Shown here: positions 27,091 through 35,793 of the stretch, one piece after another
How the letters are laid out: each line of letters starts with the position of its first letter
How positions within the stretch are numbered: the first letter of the stretch is position 1
Assembly (NCBI GenBank): GCA_045636945.1
Contig: JAZTYO010000019.1
Coordinates: forward strand, 12,566 to 76,565
Length of the DNA stretch: 64,000 nucleotides
Direction of reading: 5' to 3'
Origin: UMGS172 sp045636945
GTDB lineage: Bacteria; Bacillota; Clostridia; Oscillospirales; Acutalibacteraceae
The notes under the pieces: model-generated
Told to the model about the DNA's origin: nothing
Seen by the model: only the letters and a program-made list of their open reading frames with translations
The model's database searches: none
Translations under genes and position numbers: made by a program

Positions 27091-27119
27091 TTTACTTAGC
27101 AGTTGAAAAGTGTTATTAT
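27091..27119 (+). promoter_or_regulatory. Predicted nifJ promoter, followed by a leader hairpin
   Basis: TTTACT (27091-27096), 17-bp spacer, TATTAT (27114-27119). The leader just after the start site has a 9-bp hairpin GCGGACAAG (27130-27138) / CTTGTCTGC (27147-27155, one G-U pair), which may stabilise the mRNA 5' end. Confidence 0.6.
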
Positions 27120-27207
27120 TAATGTGTACGCGGACAAGTAGGCTTTCTTGTCTGCTTATACCATTTTAATTTTGTCAAAGTTAATTCACATAAGGAGGAA
27201 ATTTCCC

Positions 27208-30200
27208 ATGGCAAGAAAAATGAAAACCATGGACGGTAACAATGCTGCTGCTCACGTATCGTATGCATTTACCGAAGTAGCAGGTATTTATCCTATTACA
27301 CCGTCCAGCCCTATGGCAGACTATGTTGATATGTGGTCAGCTCAAGGGTTAAAGAACATTTTCGGAACCACCGTTAAGGTTTCCGAAATGCAGTCCGAAG
27401 CAGGTGCAGCAGGTACCGTTCACGGTTCGTTGAACGCAGGTGCTCTTACCACTACCTACACCGCAACTCAGGGGCTTCTTTTGATGATCCCCAACATGTA
27501 CAAGATCGCAGGTGAGTTGCTGCCTTCCGTATTCCACGTATCGGCACGTTGCGTGGCTTCTCAGGCTCTTAACATTTTCGGTGACCATTCTGACGTCTAT
27601 GCTTGCCGTCAGACCGGTTTCGCAATGCTTGCAGAAACCAATCCTCAGGAAGTTATGGACCTCGGTGCTGTTGCTCACTTGGCAACCATCAAGGGTCGCG
27701 TACCTTTCCTCAACTTCTTCGACGGTTTCAGAACCTCTCATGAGCTCCAGAAGATCGAAATTTGGGACTATGAGGACCTCAAGGAAATGTGCGATATGGA
27801 CGCTGTTGACGCTTTCAGAAAGAGAGCTCTCAACCCTGACCGTCCCGTAATGCGCGGTTCTCACGAGAACGGCGATATCTTCTTCCAGCACAGAGAGGCT
27901 TGCAACGAGTATTATGACAAGCTCCCCGCAATCGTTGAGGAGTACATGGGCAAGGTTAATGCTAAGCTCGGTACCGATTACAAGCTCTTCAACTACTACG
28001 GTGCTCCCGATGCTGACAAGGTTATCGTAGCTATGGGCTCTATCTGTGACGTTGCAGAAGAGGTTATCGACTACATGGCCGCTGCCGGCGAAAAGGTTGG
28101 TCTTGTAAAGGTACGTTTGTACCGTCCCTTTGTTGCTGAGAAGCTTTGTGAGGCTATCCCCGCAACCGCTAAAAAGATTGCAGTTCTTGACAGAACTAAG
28201 GAGCCTGGTTCTTTGGGCGAGCCTTTGTACCTCGACGTTGTTGCAGGTCTTGCAGCTTGCGGCAGAAGTGCTAAGGTTATCGGCGGCCGTTACGGTCTCG
28301 GTTCCAAGGATACTCCTCCTTCCAGCATCTTTGCTGTATATGATGAACTCAAGAAGGACGAGCCCAAGGCTCACTTCACCCTCGGTATCAACGATGACGT
28401 TACCCACCTCTCTCTCGAAGAGAAACCCGCACCCAACACCGCAGCAGAAGGCACCATCGAGTGCAAGTTCTGGGGTCTTGGCGGTGACGGTACCGTTGGT
28501 GCTAACAAAGACTCTATCAAGATTATCGGTGACCACACCGACAAGTATGTTCAGGCATACTTCCAGTATGACTCCAAGAAGACTGGCGGTATCACCATTT
28601 CTCACTTGAGATTTGGTGACAAGCCTATCAAGACTCCTTACTACATCAACAAGGCTGACTTCGTTGCTTGCCACAACCCCTCTTATGTAATAAAGGGTTA
28701 CAAGATGGTTAACGACGTTAAGCCTGGTGGTGTATTCCTTATCAACTGCCAGTGGTCTGCTGAAGAACTCAACGAGCATATGCCCGCTGAAGCAAAGCGC
28801 TATATTGCCGCTAACAACATTCAGCTTTACACTGTTAACGCTATCGACCTTGCCGCACAGATCGGTCTTGGCAAGCGTACCAACACCGTTCTACAGTCTG
28901 CATTCTTTGCACTTTCCAACGTTCTTCCTAAGGAAGAGGCTATCGGCTATATGAAGGAAAAGGCACAGAAGTTCATGAAGAAGGGCAAAGAGATTGTCGA
29001 AATGAACGAGAAGGCAATCGACGCAGGTGCTACCGCATTTGTTAAGATTGACGTTCCTAGCAGTTGGGCAAACGCAGTTGATACTGCCGCTGCTGAGAAG
29101 TCCGAGGGTCGTGACAAGCTCGTTAAGATGGTCGACAACATTATGAAGCCCGTTGGTCTTATGAACGGTGACAGCCTCCCTGTTTCTGCTTTCGTTGACC
29201 ATGCTGACGGTTCGTTCGAGCAGGGTGCATCGGCATACGAGAAGCGCGGTGTTGCAGTTCTCGTTCCCGAGTGGAATGCAGATACCTGTGCTAAGTGTAA
29301 CAAGTGTGCTTATGTATGTCCCCATGCCACCATCCGTCCCTTCGCACTTGATGCTAATGAGGTTGCTAACGCACCTGCTAATATGAAGAAGGCTCCCAAG
29401 CCTATCGTCAAGACCGAGTACACCTACACTTTGGCTGTTTCTCCGCTGGATTGTATGGGATGTGGCGTATGTATCGGTGTATGTCCCACCAACTCTCTCA
29501 AAATGGTTTCTCAAGAATCTCAGCTCCAAGAGCAGAAGGTATTTGACTACTGCGTAGCTAACGTTACCGAGAAGGAAGGCGTTGCAGGTTCTCAGAACCT
29601 TATCGCTTCTCAGTACAAGAAGCCTCTCCTCGAGTTCTCGGGCTCTTGCGCAGGCTGTGCAGAAACCGCTTACGCACGTCTTGTTACCCAGCTCTTCGGT
29701 GACAGAATGTATATCTCCAACGCTACCGGTTGTTCGTCTATCTGGGGTGGCCCTGCTGCTACTTCTCCGTACACCGTTAACGCTAAGGGTCAGGGTCCTG
29801 CTTGGGCTAACTCCTTGTTCGAGGATAACGCAGAGCACGGCTTTGGTATGTACCTCGGCCAGAAGGCTGTTCGTGCAAGATTGATCGCTTTGGTTGAGGA
29901 AATGGCTGCTTCCGACAAGGCTTCTGCCGAGTTCAAGGCTGCTGCTGATGCATTCCTTGCAACTCAGGATGACGGTGAAGCTAACCAGAAGGCTACTGCA
30001 GACCTTATCGTTGAACTCGAGAAGGCTGCTGCTGCAGGTTGCCCCACTGCTCCTCAGATTCTCAAGGATAAAGAATACCTCTCCAAGAAGTCCGTTTGGA
30101 TCTTCGGTGGTGACGGTTGGGCATACGACATCGGCTTCGGCGGTGTTGACCACGTTCTCGCTGCAGGTGAGGATGTAAACATCATGGTATTCGATACCGA

Positions 30201-30744
30201 GGTTTACTCCAACACCGGTGGTCAGGCTTCTAAGGCTTCCCAGATTGGTCAGGTTGCACAGTTCGCTGCTGCAGGTAAGGCCATCTCCAAGAAGTCTCTC
30301 TCCGAGATTGCAATGTCTTACGGTTATGTATACGTAGCACAGATTGCTATGGGCGCTGACCAGAACCAGACCTTGAAGGCAATCAAGGAAGCAGAAGCTT
30401 ACAAGGGTCCCTCTATCATCATCGCATACTCTCCCTGTGAGATGCACTCCATTAAGGGTGGTATGACCAACTGCCAGAACGAAATGAAGAAGGCTGTTGA
30501 GTGCGGTTACTGGAATATGTTCCGCTTTAACCCTGCTTTGAAGGCAGAAGGCAAGAATCCCTTCACCATCGACTCCAAGCCTGCAACCGCAGATTATAAG
30601 GAGTTCATCCTCGGTGAGGCTCGTTATTCTTCGCTTACCCGTTCGTTCCCCGAGCGTGCTGAAGAGTTGTTCGAGAAGGCTGCTGAAAACGCAAAGGCCA
30701 ACCGTGCACACCTCGAGAAGCTCCAGGAACTCTACGGCAAATAA
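27208..30744 (+). CDS. nifJ: Pyruvate:ferredoxin (flavodoxin) oxidoreductase, single chain
   Basis: 1178-residue homodimeric-type PFOR, oxidising pyruvate with CoA to acetyl-CoA and CO2 and reducing ferredoxin. N-terminal MKTMDGNNAAAHVSYAFTEV and YPITPSSPMADYVD form domain I; two ferredoxin motifs lie at about residues 694 (CAKCNKCAYVCP) and 749 (CMGCGVCIGVCP); SGSCAGCAETAY gives proximal-cluster cysteines, and GDGWAYDIGFGGVDH the thiamine-diphosphate site. I start it at ATG 27208 with a perfect AAGGAGG site; the longer open frame from 27148 has none. Codon use is strongly biased, suggesting high expression. Its product ferredoxin is the natural substrate for Rnf at 6.5 kb. Confidence 0.98.
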   Translation: MARKMKTMDGNNAAAHVSYAFTEVAGIYPITPSSPMADYVDMWSAQGLKNIFGTTVKVSEMQSEAGAAGTVHGSLNAGALTTTYTATQGLLLMIPNMYKIAGELLPSVFHVSARCVASQALNIFGDHSDVYACRQTGFAMLAETNPQEVMDLGAVAHLATIKGRVPFLNFFDGFRTSHELQKIEIWDYEDLKEMCDMDAVDAFRKRALNPDRPVMRGSHENGDIFFQHREACNEYYDKLPAIVEEYMGKVNAKLGTDYKLFNYYGAPDADKVIVAMGSICDVAEEVIDYMAAAGEKVGLVKVRLYRPFVAEKLCEAIPATAKKIAVLDRTKEPGSLGEPLYLDVVAGLAACGRSAKVIGGRYGLGSKDTPPSSIFAVYDELKKDEPKAHFTLGINDDVTHLSLEEKPAPNTAAEGTIECKFWGLGGDGTVGANKDSIKIIGDHTDKYVQAYFQYDSKKTGGITISHLRFGDKPIKTPYYINKADFVACHNPSYVIKGYKMVNDVKPGGVFLINCQWSAEELNEHMPAEAKRYIAANNIQLYTVNAIDLAAQIGLGKRTNTVLQSAFFALSNVLPKEEAIGYMKEKAQKFMKKGKEIVEMNEKAIDAGATAFVKIDVPSSWANAVDTAAAEKSEGRDKLVKMVDNIMKPVGLMNGDSLPVSAFVDHADGSFEQGASAYEKRGVAVLVPEWNADTCAKCNKCAYVCPHATIRPFALDANEVANAPANMKKAPKPIVKTEYTYTLAVSPLDCMGCGVCIGVCPTNSLKMVSQESQLQEQKVFDYCVANVTEKEGVAGSQNLIASQYKKPLLEFSGSCAGCAETAYARLVTQLFGDRMYISNATGCSSIWGGPAATSPYTVNAKGQGPAWANSLFEDNAEHGFGMYLGQKAVRARLIALVEEMAASDKASAEFKAAADAFLATQDDGEANQKATADLIVELEKAAAAGCPTAPQILKDKEYLSKKSVWIFGGDGWAYDIGFGGVDHVLAAGEDVNIMVFDTEVYSNTGGQASKASQIGQVAQFAAAGKAISKKSLSEIAMSYGYVYVAQIAMGADQNQTLKAIKEAEAYKGPSIIIAYSPCEMHSIKGGMTNCQNEMKKAVECGYWNMFRFNPALKAEGKNPFTIDSKPATADYKEFILGEARYSSLTRSFPERAEELFEKAAENAKANRAHLEKLQELYGK

Positions 30745-30787
30745 TTAAAATTTAAAAGGGAAGAAATTTCCAAACGATAAAATTTTT

Positions 30788-30823
30788 CCACCCTCAGGGT
30801 TTAACTCTGAGGGTGGTTTTTGT
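30788..30823 (+). terminator. Intrinsic terminator after nifJ
   Basis: 10-bp stem CCACCCTCAG (30788-30797) / CTGAGGGTGG (30807-30816) and a T5GT tail. Confidence 0.93.
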
Positions 30824-30838
30824 ATAAACAGCTTTAAC

Positions 30839-30867
30839 TTGACAAAACTACTTGTTATATATATACT
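30839..30867 (+). promoter_or_regulatory. Predicted promoter of the lipoprotein gene
   Basis: Consensus TTGACA (30839-30844), 17-bp spacer, TATACT (30862-30867), about 45 bp before the start; one of the strongest promoters here by match. Confidence 0.8.
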
Positions 30868-30913
30868 ATAATACAGTAGAGAGTGTGCCAAGGATTATTA
30901 TGGAGGAATTGTT

Positions 30914-31660
30914 ATGAAAAAATTACTTGCTTTGTTGTTATGTAGTGCAATGTTGATTACACTTTGCTTTACGATGTCTGCCTGCGAAGGTAGAAATCCG
31001 GATTATGAAAAGTCAAAGGATTCAAACAGCAGTACCGTCTCTGATGTGTCAAGTACTGAAAGCACTCAAAGCACCGTTACTATGACCGATGAGGAAATGA
31101 TTGTCGGCACATGGAAGGGTAAAATGGCACTTGAGCAAGGCTTTGTTGAAGAGCTGCTTGGCTCCGCAAGTGAGGAATCAGCGGAAGCGGAGGCTTTCCT
31201 TAAGTACTTCGACATTGATCAACTGTTGGATATCAAGTTTACTGTTGTATTCAATGAAAACGGCACATATACCATGTCTGTTGCGGAAGAAGATCTTGAA
31301 AATTATGTTGATGACACCGTTGATGTAATGTGTGACGGTATGATTAATTTAATGAAAGACTTTGCAAAGGAAAACGGTAAAACCTGGGAAGCGTTTCTTG
31401 CTGAAAGCAATCTAACTGAGGAACAGTTCAAGGATGTTGTTTTGGAGCAGCTCGACAAGCAGGAACTGATTGACAGTATGAAGGAAGAAATGGAGTTTGA
31501 AGAGGGCTACTACAAGTTTAGCAACGGTAAGTTTTATACCTCTGAAAACAAAAATTTTGAGGGTGATGACGTCGATATAAGTGATTACGAGCTTACCGAA
31601 GCAACCTTTAAGATGATCGCTGAAGAAAAAGCAAGCATAACCTTTACTAAGGTAAAATAA
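30914..31660 (+). CDS. Predicted lipoprotein of unknown function
   Basis: 248 residues. A lipoprotein signal peptide (MKKLLALLLCSAML) ends in the lipobox TMSAC with Cys24 as lipidation site. A Ser/Thr-rich spacer (residues ~33-58) leads to an acidic, mostly alpha/beta domain starting MTDEEMIVGTWKGKM, which looks like the lipocalin-like extracellular domains often found in Firmicutes lipoproteins (IVGTWKG... YTMSV ... YKFSNGKFYTSE). Monocistronic, with its own promoter and terminator. Function unknown. Confidence 0.85.
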   Translation: MKKLLALLLCSAMLITLCFTMSACEGRNPDYEKSKDSNSSTVSDVSSTESTQSTVTMTDEEMIVGTWKGKMALEQGFVEELLGSASEESAEAEAFLKYFDIDQLLDIKFTVVFNENGTYTMSVAEEDLENYVDDTVDVMCDGMINLMKDFAKENGKTWEAFLAESNLTEEQFKDVVLEQLDKQELIDSMKEEMEFEEGYYKFSNGKFYTSENKNFEGDDVDISDYELTEATFKMIAEEKASITFTKVK

Positions 31661-31663
31661 AAG

Positions 31664-31700
31664 CAACGCCTCGAGAGCACTTGCTCTCGAGGCGTTGTTT
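31664..31700. terminator. Bidirectional terminator
   Basis: Perfect 15-bp stem, CAACGCCTCGAGAGC (31664-31678) / GCTCTCGAGGCGTTG (31683-31697), 4-nt loop. The T-run is better on the minus strand, so it serves the convergent membrane-protein gene as well as the lipoprotein gene. Confidence 0.93.
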
Positions 31701-31705
31701 CGTGA

Positions 31706-32194
31706 TTAAAACTTCCTCATCCATATTTTGCGTACGATAAATGTGATGGCAATATCAAACAGAATAAACACAAAGGTTAGCACTACCATTACCAAAAGCG
31801 ATGTCAAAATCAACTGATATAAAGGCTTTTCTACGTTCTCAGGGAAACAGCACACGTACACCATCAAAGGTACAAGCCAACTTGCAAATCCAAGAACCTC
31901 GGCTATAAATGGCGTGGATTTTAAGATGCTTGATGCTTCCTTGAAAAAGCTCACGTGCTTCAACTCGCATTCGGTTAGGTAATTGATTTTAGAGGGGTTG
32001 TCTTTAACCTTGATTACCCCGACCAAAACGGCGGTTATCAAGGTGCTTGCAACCATGCACAGGGTGTATGCCGCATAGTTAATGCCGATGTCGTTAGCAA
32101 GACCGAAGACCATAGCCAATGCTACCGATATAGCAAGCCACATTAAAAACGTGCATAGTACAAGTATCAATTTTTTGAAATACAGTTTAAACAT
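31706..32194 (-). CDS. Small integral membrane protein, unknown
   Basis: 162 residues with four hydrophobic segments (two near the N-terminus, two in the last 60 residues) separated by a polar loop ending in a basic VRKIWMRKF tail. No family recognised. I choose ATG 32194, because AAGGTG is seven bases before it; GTG 32200 is too close to that site. It lies 85 bp after the flotillin gene on the same strand, with a palindromic repeat between, so it may be a distal member of the DUF1836-NfeD-flotillin operon. Confidence 0.7.
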   Translation of the reverse strand: MFKLYFKKLILVLCTFLMWLAISVALAMVFGLANDIGINYAAYTLCMVASTLITAVLVGVIKVKDNPSKINYLTECELKHVSFFKEASSILKSTPFIAEVLGFASWLVPLMVYVCCFPENVEKPLYQLILTSLLVMVVLTFVFILFDIAITFIVRKIWMRKF

Positions 32195-32239
32195 AAACAC
32201 GCACCTTTGCCTTTTATATCCGTTTTGCGCTCCTTTTTA

Positions 32240-32263
32240 TAGGGGAGGAAGAACCCTCCCCTA
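32240..32263. repeat. Short intergenic palindrome, copy 3 (GGGGAGG type)
   Basis: TAGGGGAGG (32240-32248) / CCTCCCCTA (32255-32263), 9-bp perfect stem and 6-nt loop, followed by CAAG. Same TAGGGG edge as the other copies, but arm sequence replaced by AGG. Without a T-run on the minus strand it is not a good terminator. Confidence 0.7.
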
Positions 32264-32279
32264 CAAGTTATTTAAAAGA

Positions 32280-33704
32280 TTATTCCTCTTCGGTTGTTAC
32301 CTTTTCGGCTTCGACGGTGGGGACGTTATCGTCTGCTTCAGCTTCGGGGATCTTTTTGCCCAAAAGCTCGGGCAGTTCCATACCTGCCATTGCAAAAACC
32401 TCCTGCAACGGGGGAACCGATTTCATCATACCGGACAAAAAGTTTGCGGTTGCATTCTTTCCGTCACCGTTTTGACCGTTATCCCAAACAGTAACCTTGT
32501 CAATCTTGATCTTCTTGATGGCATCATCCTGAACACGCATAAGGTCATCAAGCTTATCGGCAATGAGCAATCTCAATGCGGCATCGGGGTCGCCGCCTGC
32601 AGATTTAACGACTTCTGCGAAACCTGCAGCCTGCTTGCGAAGTATCTCCTCAGCACCGCGAGCCTGAGCTTCCATTTTTGCATAGATAGCATCGGCTTCA
32701 CCCTGTGCCTTGCGACGAATCTGCTCGGCCTCAGCCTCAGCTTCAAGCTCCAACTGACGCTTTTTAGCCTCGGTCTGAACAATAACATCAGCCTCCAAGG
32801 TTGCCTGCTCCTTTGCACGTCTTGCCTCTTCAGCCTCACGCTCGGCAGAGTAGGACTCTTCTAAAGCCTTTGCGGCTTGAATTTTCTCGGCGGCAGTTGC
32901 AATGCGCTGTGCTTCGGCCTGCTTTTCCTTCAAAGCGGCATCCGACATAGCAATCTTCATCTTGGCGTCGTTTTCACCCTGAATAGCGATAGACTCGGCC
33001 TCAGAAACCTTGATACGCTCATCCATTTGAGCATTTGCCTGACCGATAGAACCTTCTCTGTCCTGCTCGGCAACGCTCTTTTTAGCATCGTTGATAGCCT
33101 TTGCGGCAGCCTCTTTACCAAGAGCTACGATGTATCCCGATTCATCGCTGATATCGGTTACATTAACGTTGATAAGACGAAGACCGATCTTTTTAAGCTC
33201 GGTTTCAACGTTCGATGATACAGCAGCAAGGAACTTGTCACGGTCGGTGTTGATTTCCTCAATGTCCATTGTTGCGATGATAAGACGCAACTGACCGAAG
33301 ATAATATCCTTTGAAAGCTCCTGAATTTCAGAAAGCTGAAGTCCGAGCAAACGCTCGGCGGCATTCTGCATAACACCGGGTTCGGTCGAAATACCGACGG
33401 TGAAACGGGAAGGAACGTCGATACGGATGTTCTGACGGGAAAGTGCGTTCTTGAGGTCAACCTGAATCGAAATGGGTGTCAGGTCGAGAAACTCGTAGGA
33501 CTGGAATACCGGGATAACAAAGGATGCGCCACCGTGGATACACTTTGCGCTACGGTTGGTACCGTCTTTGTTTTTACCAACCTTACCGTACTTGACCATG
33601 ATCTTATCAGACGGGCACTTTTTGTAACGCGAGCATATCCATATAATAAAGGAAAAGGCCACAAGTGCAAGTGCACAGATAAGGAAAATTGTTGATGAAT
33701 TCAT
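32280..33704 (-). CDS. Flotillin family protein (SPFH domain)
   Basis: 474 residues: one N-terminal membrane helix (residues ~5-24), an SPFH/band-7 domain (~30-210; VPSRFTVGISTEPGVMQNAAERLLG), a long Ala/Glu-rich coiled coil (~210-370; many EAE and RKA repeats) and a C-terminal tail. Matches bacterial FloT/FloA-type flotillins, which form membrane assemblies and influence fluidity and membrane-protein organisation. Start ATG 33704 with GGAGGT seven bases upstream. The upstream gene is an NfeD-like protein, the classic YuaF-FloT pairing. Confidence 0.93.
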   Translation of the reverse strand: MNSSTIFLICALALVAFSFIIWICSRYKKCPSDKIMVKYGKVGKNKDGTNRSAKCIHGGASFVIPVFQSYEFLDLTPISIQVDLKNALSRQNIRIDVPSRFTVGISTEPGVMQNAAERLLGLQLSEIQELSKDIIFGQLRLIIATMDIEEINTDRDKFLAAVSSNVETELKKIGLRLINVNVTDISDESGYIVALGKEAAAKAINDAKKSVAEQDREGSIGQANAQMDERIKVSEAESIAIQGENDAKMKIAMSDAALKEKQAEAQRIATAAEKIQAAKALEESYSAEREAEEARRAKEQATLEADVIVQTEAKKRQLELEAEAEAEQIRRKAQGEADAIYAKMEAQARGAEEILRKQAAGFAEVVKSAGGDPDAALRLLIADKLDDLMRVQDDAIKKIKIDKVTVWDNGQNGDGKNATANFLSGMMKSVPPLQEVFAMAGMELPELLGKKIPEAEADDNVPTVEAEKVTTEEE

Positions 33705-33794
33705 AGTTTACCTCCAAAAAATATTTTAATTTCAGTGCTTGGCACCTGTATTTATTGTGTTTGGGCACTTAAAAACTGAATATAGACCGCTTTA

Positions 33795-34475
33795 TTATTT
33801 CTTTCTTACCACAAGAGTGTTCTGACCACTTAATCCTGTTACGACGACCTCACTGCCTGTCGGTAACGCCTCCTCGTCATCGGTTACGGCATCTCTTTCA
33901 CAGTAGGTTCCCTGAATCATAACGTTTACCTTACCTCGACCCTCGCGTTTGGCAGGGATTTTAAGATATACCGTTCCGGAAACGCCGAGAGCATTGCGGA
34001 TGTCTATATTGCCGTTAGATTCTAACTTCATTATTGCCCTGAAGAGCAATGCGATAAGCAACATCATCACAAATCCTGAAGCAAAGGCAATGGGAAGTGA
34101 GATGTAGGGAGGAAGATTGGCCGAATCAAGTGCAATTCCAACCCAACCGAACACAACGAAAAATGCAACGATGCCACGCACCGAGAATATTCTCAGCCCG
34201 TCAAAGCCTGATGGGTCAAGGTCGCCTTCGGGAAGCTCGTCACCGAATACCCCGTCGCCTGCATCCGAAATATCGCCGTCGACATCAAGGCCAAGGTCAC
34301 CGTCTACATCGGTATCAATATGGGTGTCAACATCCGTGTCGGCATCGCCGTCACCGCCCGAGCCAAGACCTATCAGCATCATTATTGTCTGAATTAACAG
34401 AATAAGCGTTGCAGGGATGGCCATACAAGCCAATACCTGCGAAAACATGCTCAAAGATTCCCACCACTGAAACAT
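33795..34475 (-). CDS. NfeD-like membrane protein (YuaF type)
   Basis: 226 residues. An N-terminal helix (~12-35), an extremely Asp/Gly-rich spacer (~40-75; GDGDADTDVDTHIDTDVDGD), two helices (~95-145), and a C-terminal OB-fold (GVSGTVYLKIPAKREGRGKV, ending TGLSGQNTLVVRKK). This is the NfeD partner found beside flotillin genes and is probably its membrane partner. Of two candidate ATGs, 34475 is nine bases after GAAAGG and preferred; 34484 directly abuts that site. The Asp-rich spacer might bind divalent cations (inference). Confidence 0.9.
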   Translation of the reverse strand: MFQWWESLSMFSQVLACMAIPATLILLIQTIMMLIGLGSGGDGDADTDVDTHIDTDVDGDLGLDVDGDISDAGDGVFGDELPEGDLDPSGFDGLRIFSVRGIVAFFVVFGWVGIALDSANLPPYISLPIAFASGFVMMLLIALLFRAIMKLESNGNIDIRNALGVSGTVYLKIPAKREGRGKVNVMIQGTYCERDAVTDDEEALPTGSEVVVTGLSGQNTLVVRKK

Positions 34476-34513
34476 ACCATTCATCCTTTCTTATTTCCTG
34501 ATTAAGCAGTGAC

Positions 34514-35068
34514 TTAATCAAGACCGTTTAACATAAGCTCGGCTTTTTTACGTGCCAACGATGCAAAGTGAGCATAAGCAAAAACCGTCAGTACCGTTTT
34601 AAGACGTTGCTTTGCACCCTCTGAAGGCTCGACGAAATCGGCCGAAGCAAGTTCTACCGCAGAGTTTATTGCCAAATCGTCAATGTTGGAAGAATCAAGC
34701 GTTGCCAACACATAAGTGTATCGGTGATAAAGCTCGGCGTCTCCGATGAGGTCGTCGCTTTCATCAAAAAGACTGCCGTTGATATATTGCATAAGCTGGA
34801 TTATTCGGTCAAGCTGTAACGATTCACGCAACATATTTATAATACATATACGTGCAAACTGATTTTGCGAATACATCCTTTTTAGCGGTGATGATACAAA
34901 CTTTCGTTTGACCCAATTTTGTATGGCTGCCGGTTCGACGCCGGTCATTACCGATACCTGCGACAGCGTTATTCCGCCTGTGGCAAAAATTCCGTCAAAC
35001 ATCTGACGCGAAGTGCTTTTGGTTAACTTTGAAACATCTATTGTGGTCCCCGGTAGTACGGTTGCCAT
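34514..35068 (-). CDS. DUF1836 family protein, probable DNA-binding regulator
   Basis: 184 residues with the DUF1836 layout: an N-terminal MerR-like winged-helix segment (GGITLSQVSVMTGVEPAAIQNWVKRKFVSSP) followed by QNQFARICIINMLR and an all-helical C-terminal part. The helix-turn-helix look suggests DNA binding; targets are unknown. Start ATG 35068 with GGAGGTG six bases upstream. It heads an operon with NfeD-like and flotillin genes (gaps 38 and 90 bp), and its promoter carries a palindrome in the spacer, so autoregulation is plausible. Confidence 0.82.
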   Translation of the reverse strand: MATVLPGTTIDVSKLTKSTSRQMFDGIFATGGITLSQVSVMTGVEPAAIQNWVKRKFVSSPLKRMYSQNQFARICIINMLRESLQLDRIIQLMQYINGSLFDESDDLIGDAELYHRYTYVLATLDSSNIDDLAINSAVELASADFVEPSEGAKQRLKTVLTVFAYAHFASLARKKAELMLNGLD

Positions 35069-35108
35069 TAGGTCCACCTCCAATTCTCGAGTTTTTTGGT
35101 GTGATATT

Positions 35109-35137
35109 ATTATAACACACGGTCACGCGACCGTCAA
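35109..35137 (-). promoter_or_regulatory. DUF1836-operon promoter with palindrome in the spacer
   Basis: Minus-strand TTGACG (35132-35137), 17-bp spacer, TATAAT (35109-35114). Between the elements lies the palindrome CGGTC-acgc-GACCG (35120-35133 on the plus strand), well placed as an operator. Confidence 0.7.
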
Positions 35138-35182
35138 GAGGGGTCAAGTGAAATTTTCTTATAAATATTTTTCGTTAAACCC

Positions 35183-35211
35183 TTGACAAATGTACAGTTT
35201 TGTGGTATATT
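35183..35211 (+). promoter_or_regulatory. Promoter and leader hairpin of the rimP-ribF operon
   Basis: Consensus TTGACA (35183-35188), 17-bp spacer, TATATT (35206-35211). The leader has a hairpin AGAGTGGG (35238-35245) / CCCGCTCT (35250-35257), loop GCAA. A GNRA-capped stem before rimP is common in Firmicutes. Confidence 0.8.
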
Positions 35212-35288
35212 CTTTGGGTAAGATATGTGAAACGAGGAGAGTGGGGCAACCCGCTCTTTAGTTTTTGTCTCGAAAAGGAGTGAATATT

Positions 35289-35750
35289 TTGGCGCAGAAT
35301 CCTACCGCAGCTAAGGTTTCGGCACTTATTAAAGAAACCGTAGAATCCTTAGGAGTACAGCTTTGGGACGTAAAGTTCGTCAAAGAAGGCGCTTCGTGGT
35401 ATCTTAGGGTTTTCATAGATAAGGAAGAAGGCGTTGACATCAACGATTGTACCGACATTTCCCGACTTATCGACCCTATTATCGATGAGGCCGACCCTAT
35501 CAATGTGTCCTATTATCTTGAGGTGTGTTCACCCGGTCTTGAAAGAGAATTGAGTGAGCCTTGGCACTTTGAAAAGTACATCGGTGCCGACGTTTTGGTA
35601 AAGCTTATCAGACCGCGTGACGGCAAACGAGAGTTTTCGGGCAAATTAAAGGCATATAACGGCTCTGTCACGGTTGAATGTGACGGCGCTGATATAGAAT
35701 TTGCAAAGGCAGAGCTTGTTTTTGTTAAGCTCGACGATGCAAACTTTTAA
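35289..35750 (+). CDS. rimP: Ribosome maturation factor RimP
   Basis: 153-residue 30S assembly factor. N-terminal VESLGVQLWDVKFVKEG, a ISRLIDPIIDEADPI-type segment and YYLEVCSPGLERELSEPWHFEKYIG with C-terminal SH3-like domain are diagnostic. I use TTG 35289 (MAQNPTAAK), because AAGGAGTG is six bases upstream; the frame extends further up through the ribosome site. First gene of the rimP-nusA-rnpM-ylxQ-infB-rbfA-nrnA-truB-ribF cluster. Confidence 0.95.
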   Translation: MAQNPTAAKVSALIKETVESLGVQLWDVKFVKEGASWYLRVFIDKEEGVDINDCTDISRLIDPIIDEADPINVSYYLEVCSPGLERELSEPWHFEKYIGADVLVKLIRPRDGKREFSGKLKAYNGSVTVECDGADIEFAKAELVFVKLDDANF

Positions 35751-35793
35751 AATTGTTAGTAATTGAAATAATATATCGGAGGTAAACTAGAAA

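Noticed and set aside
27349..30711. Long open frames antisense to nifJ (476 and 606 codons)
   Set aside because: They have no ribosome sites, their translations are Leu/Ser/Cys-rich noise, and they mirror a gene with strong codon bias. Similar antisense frames over pnp and infB were rejected for the same reason.
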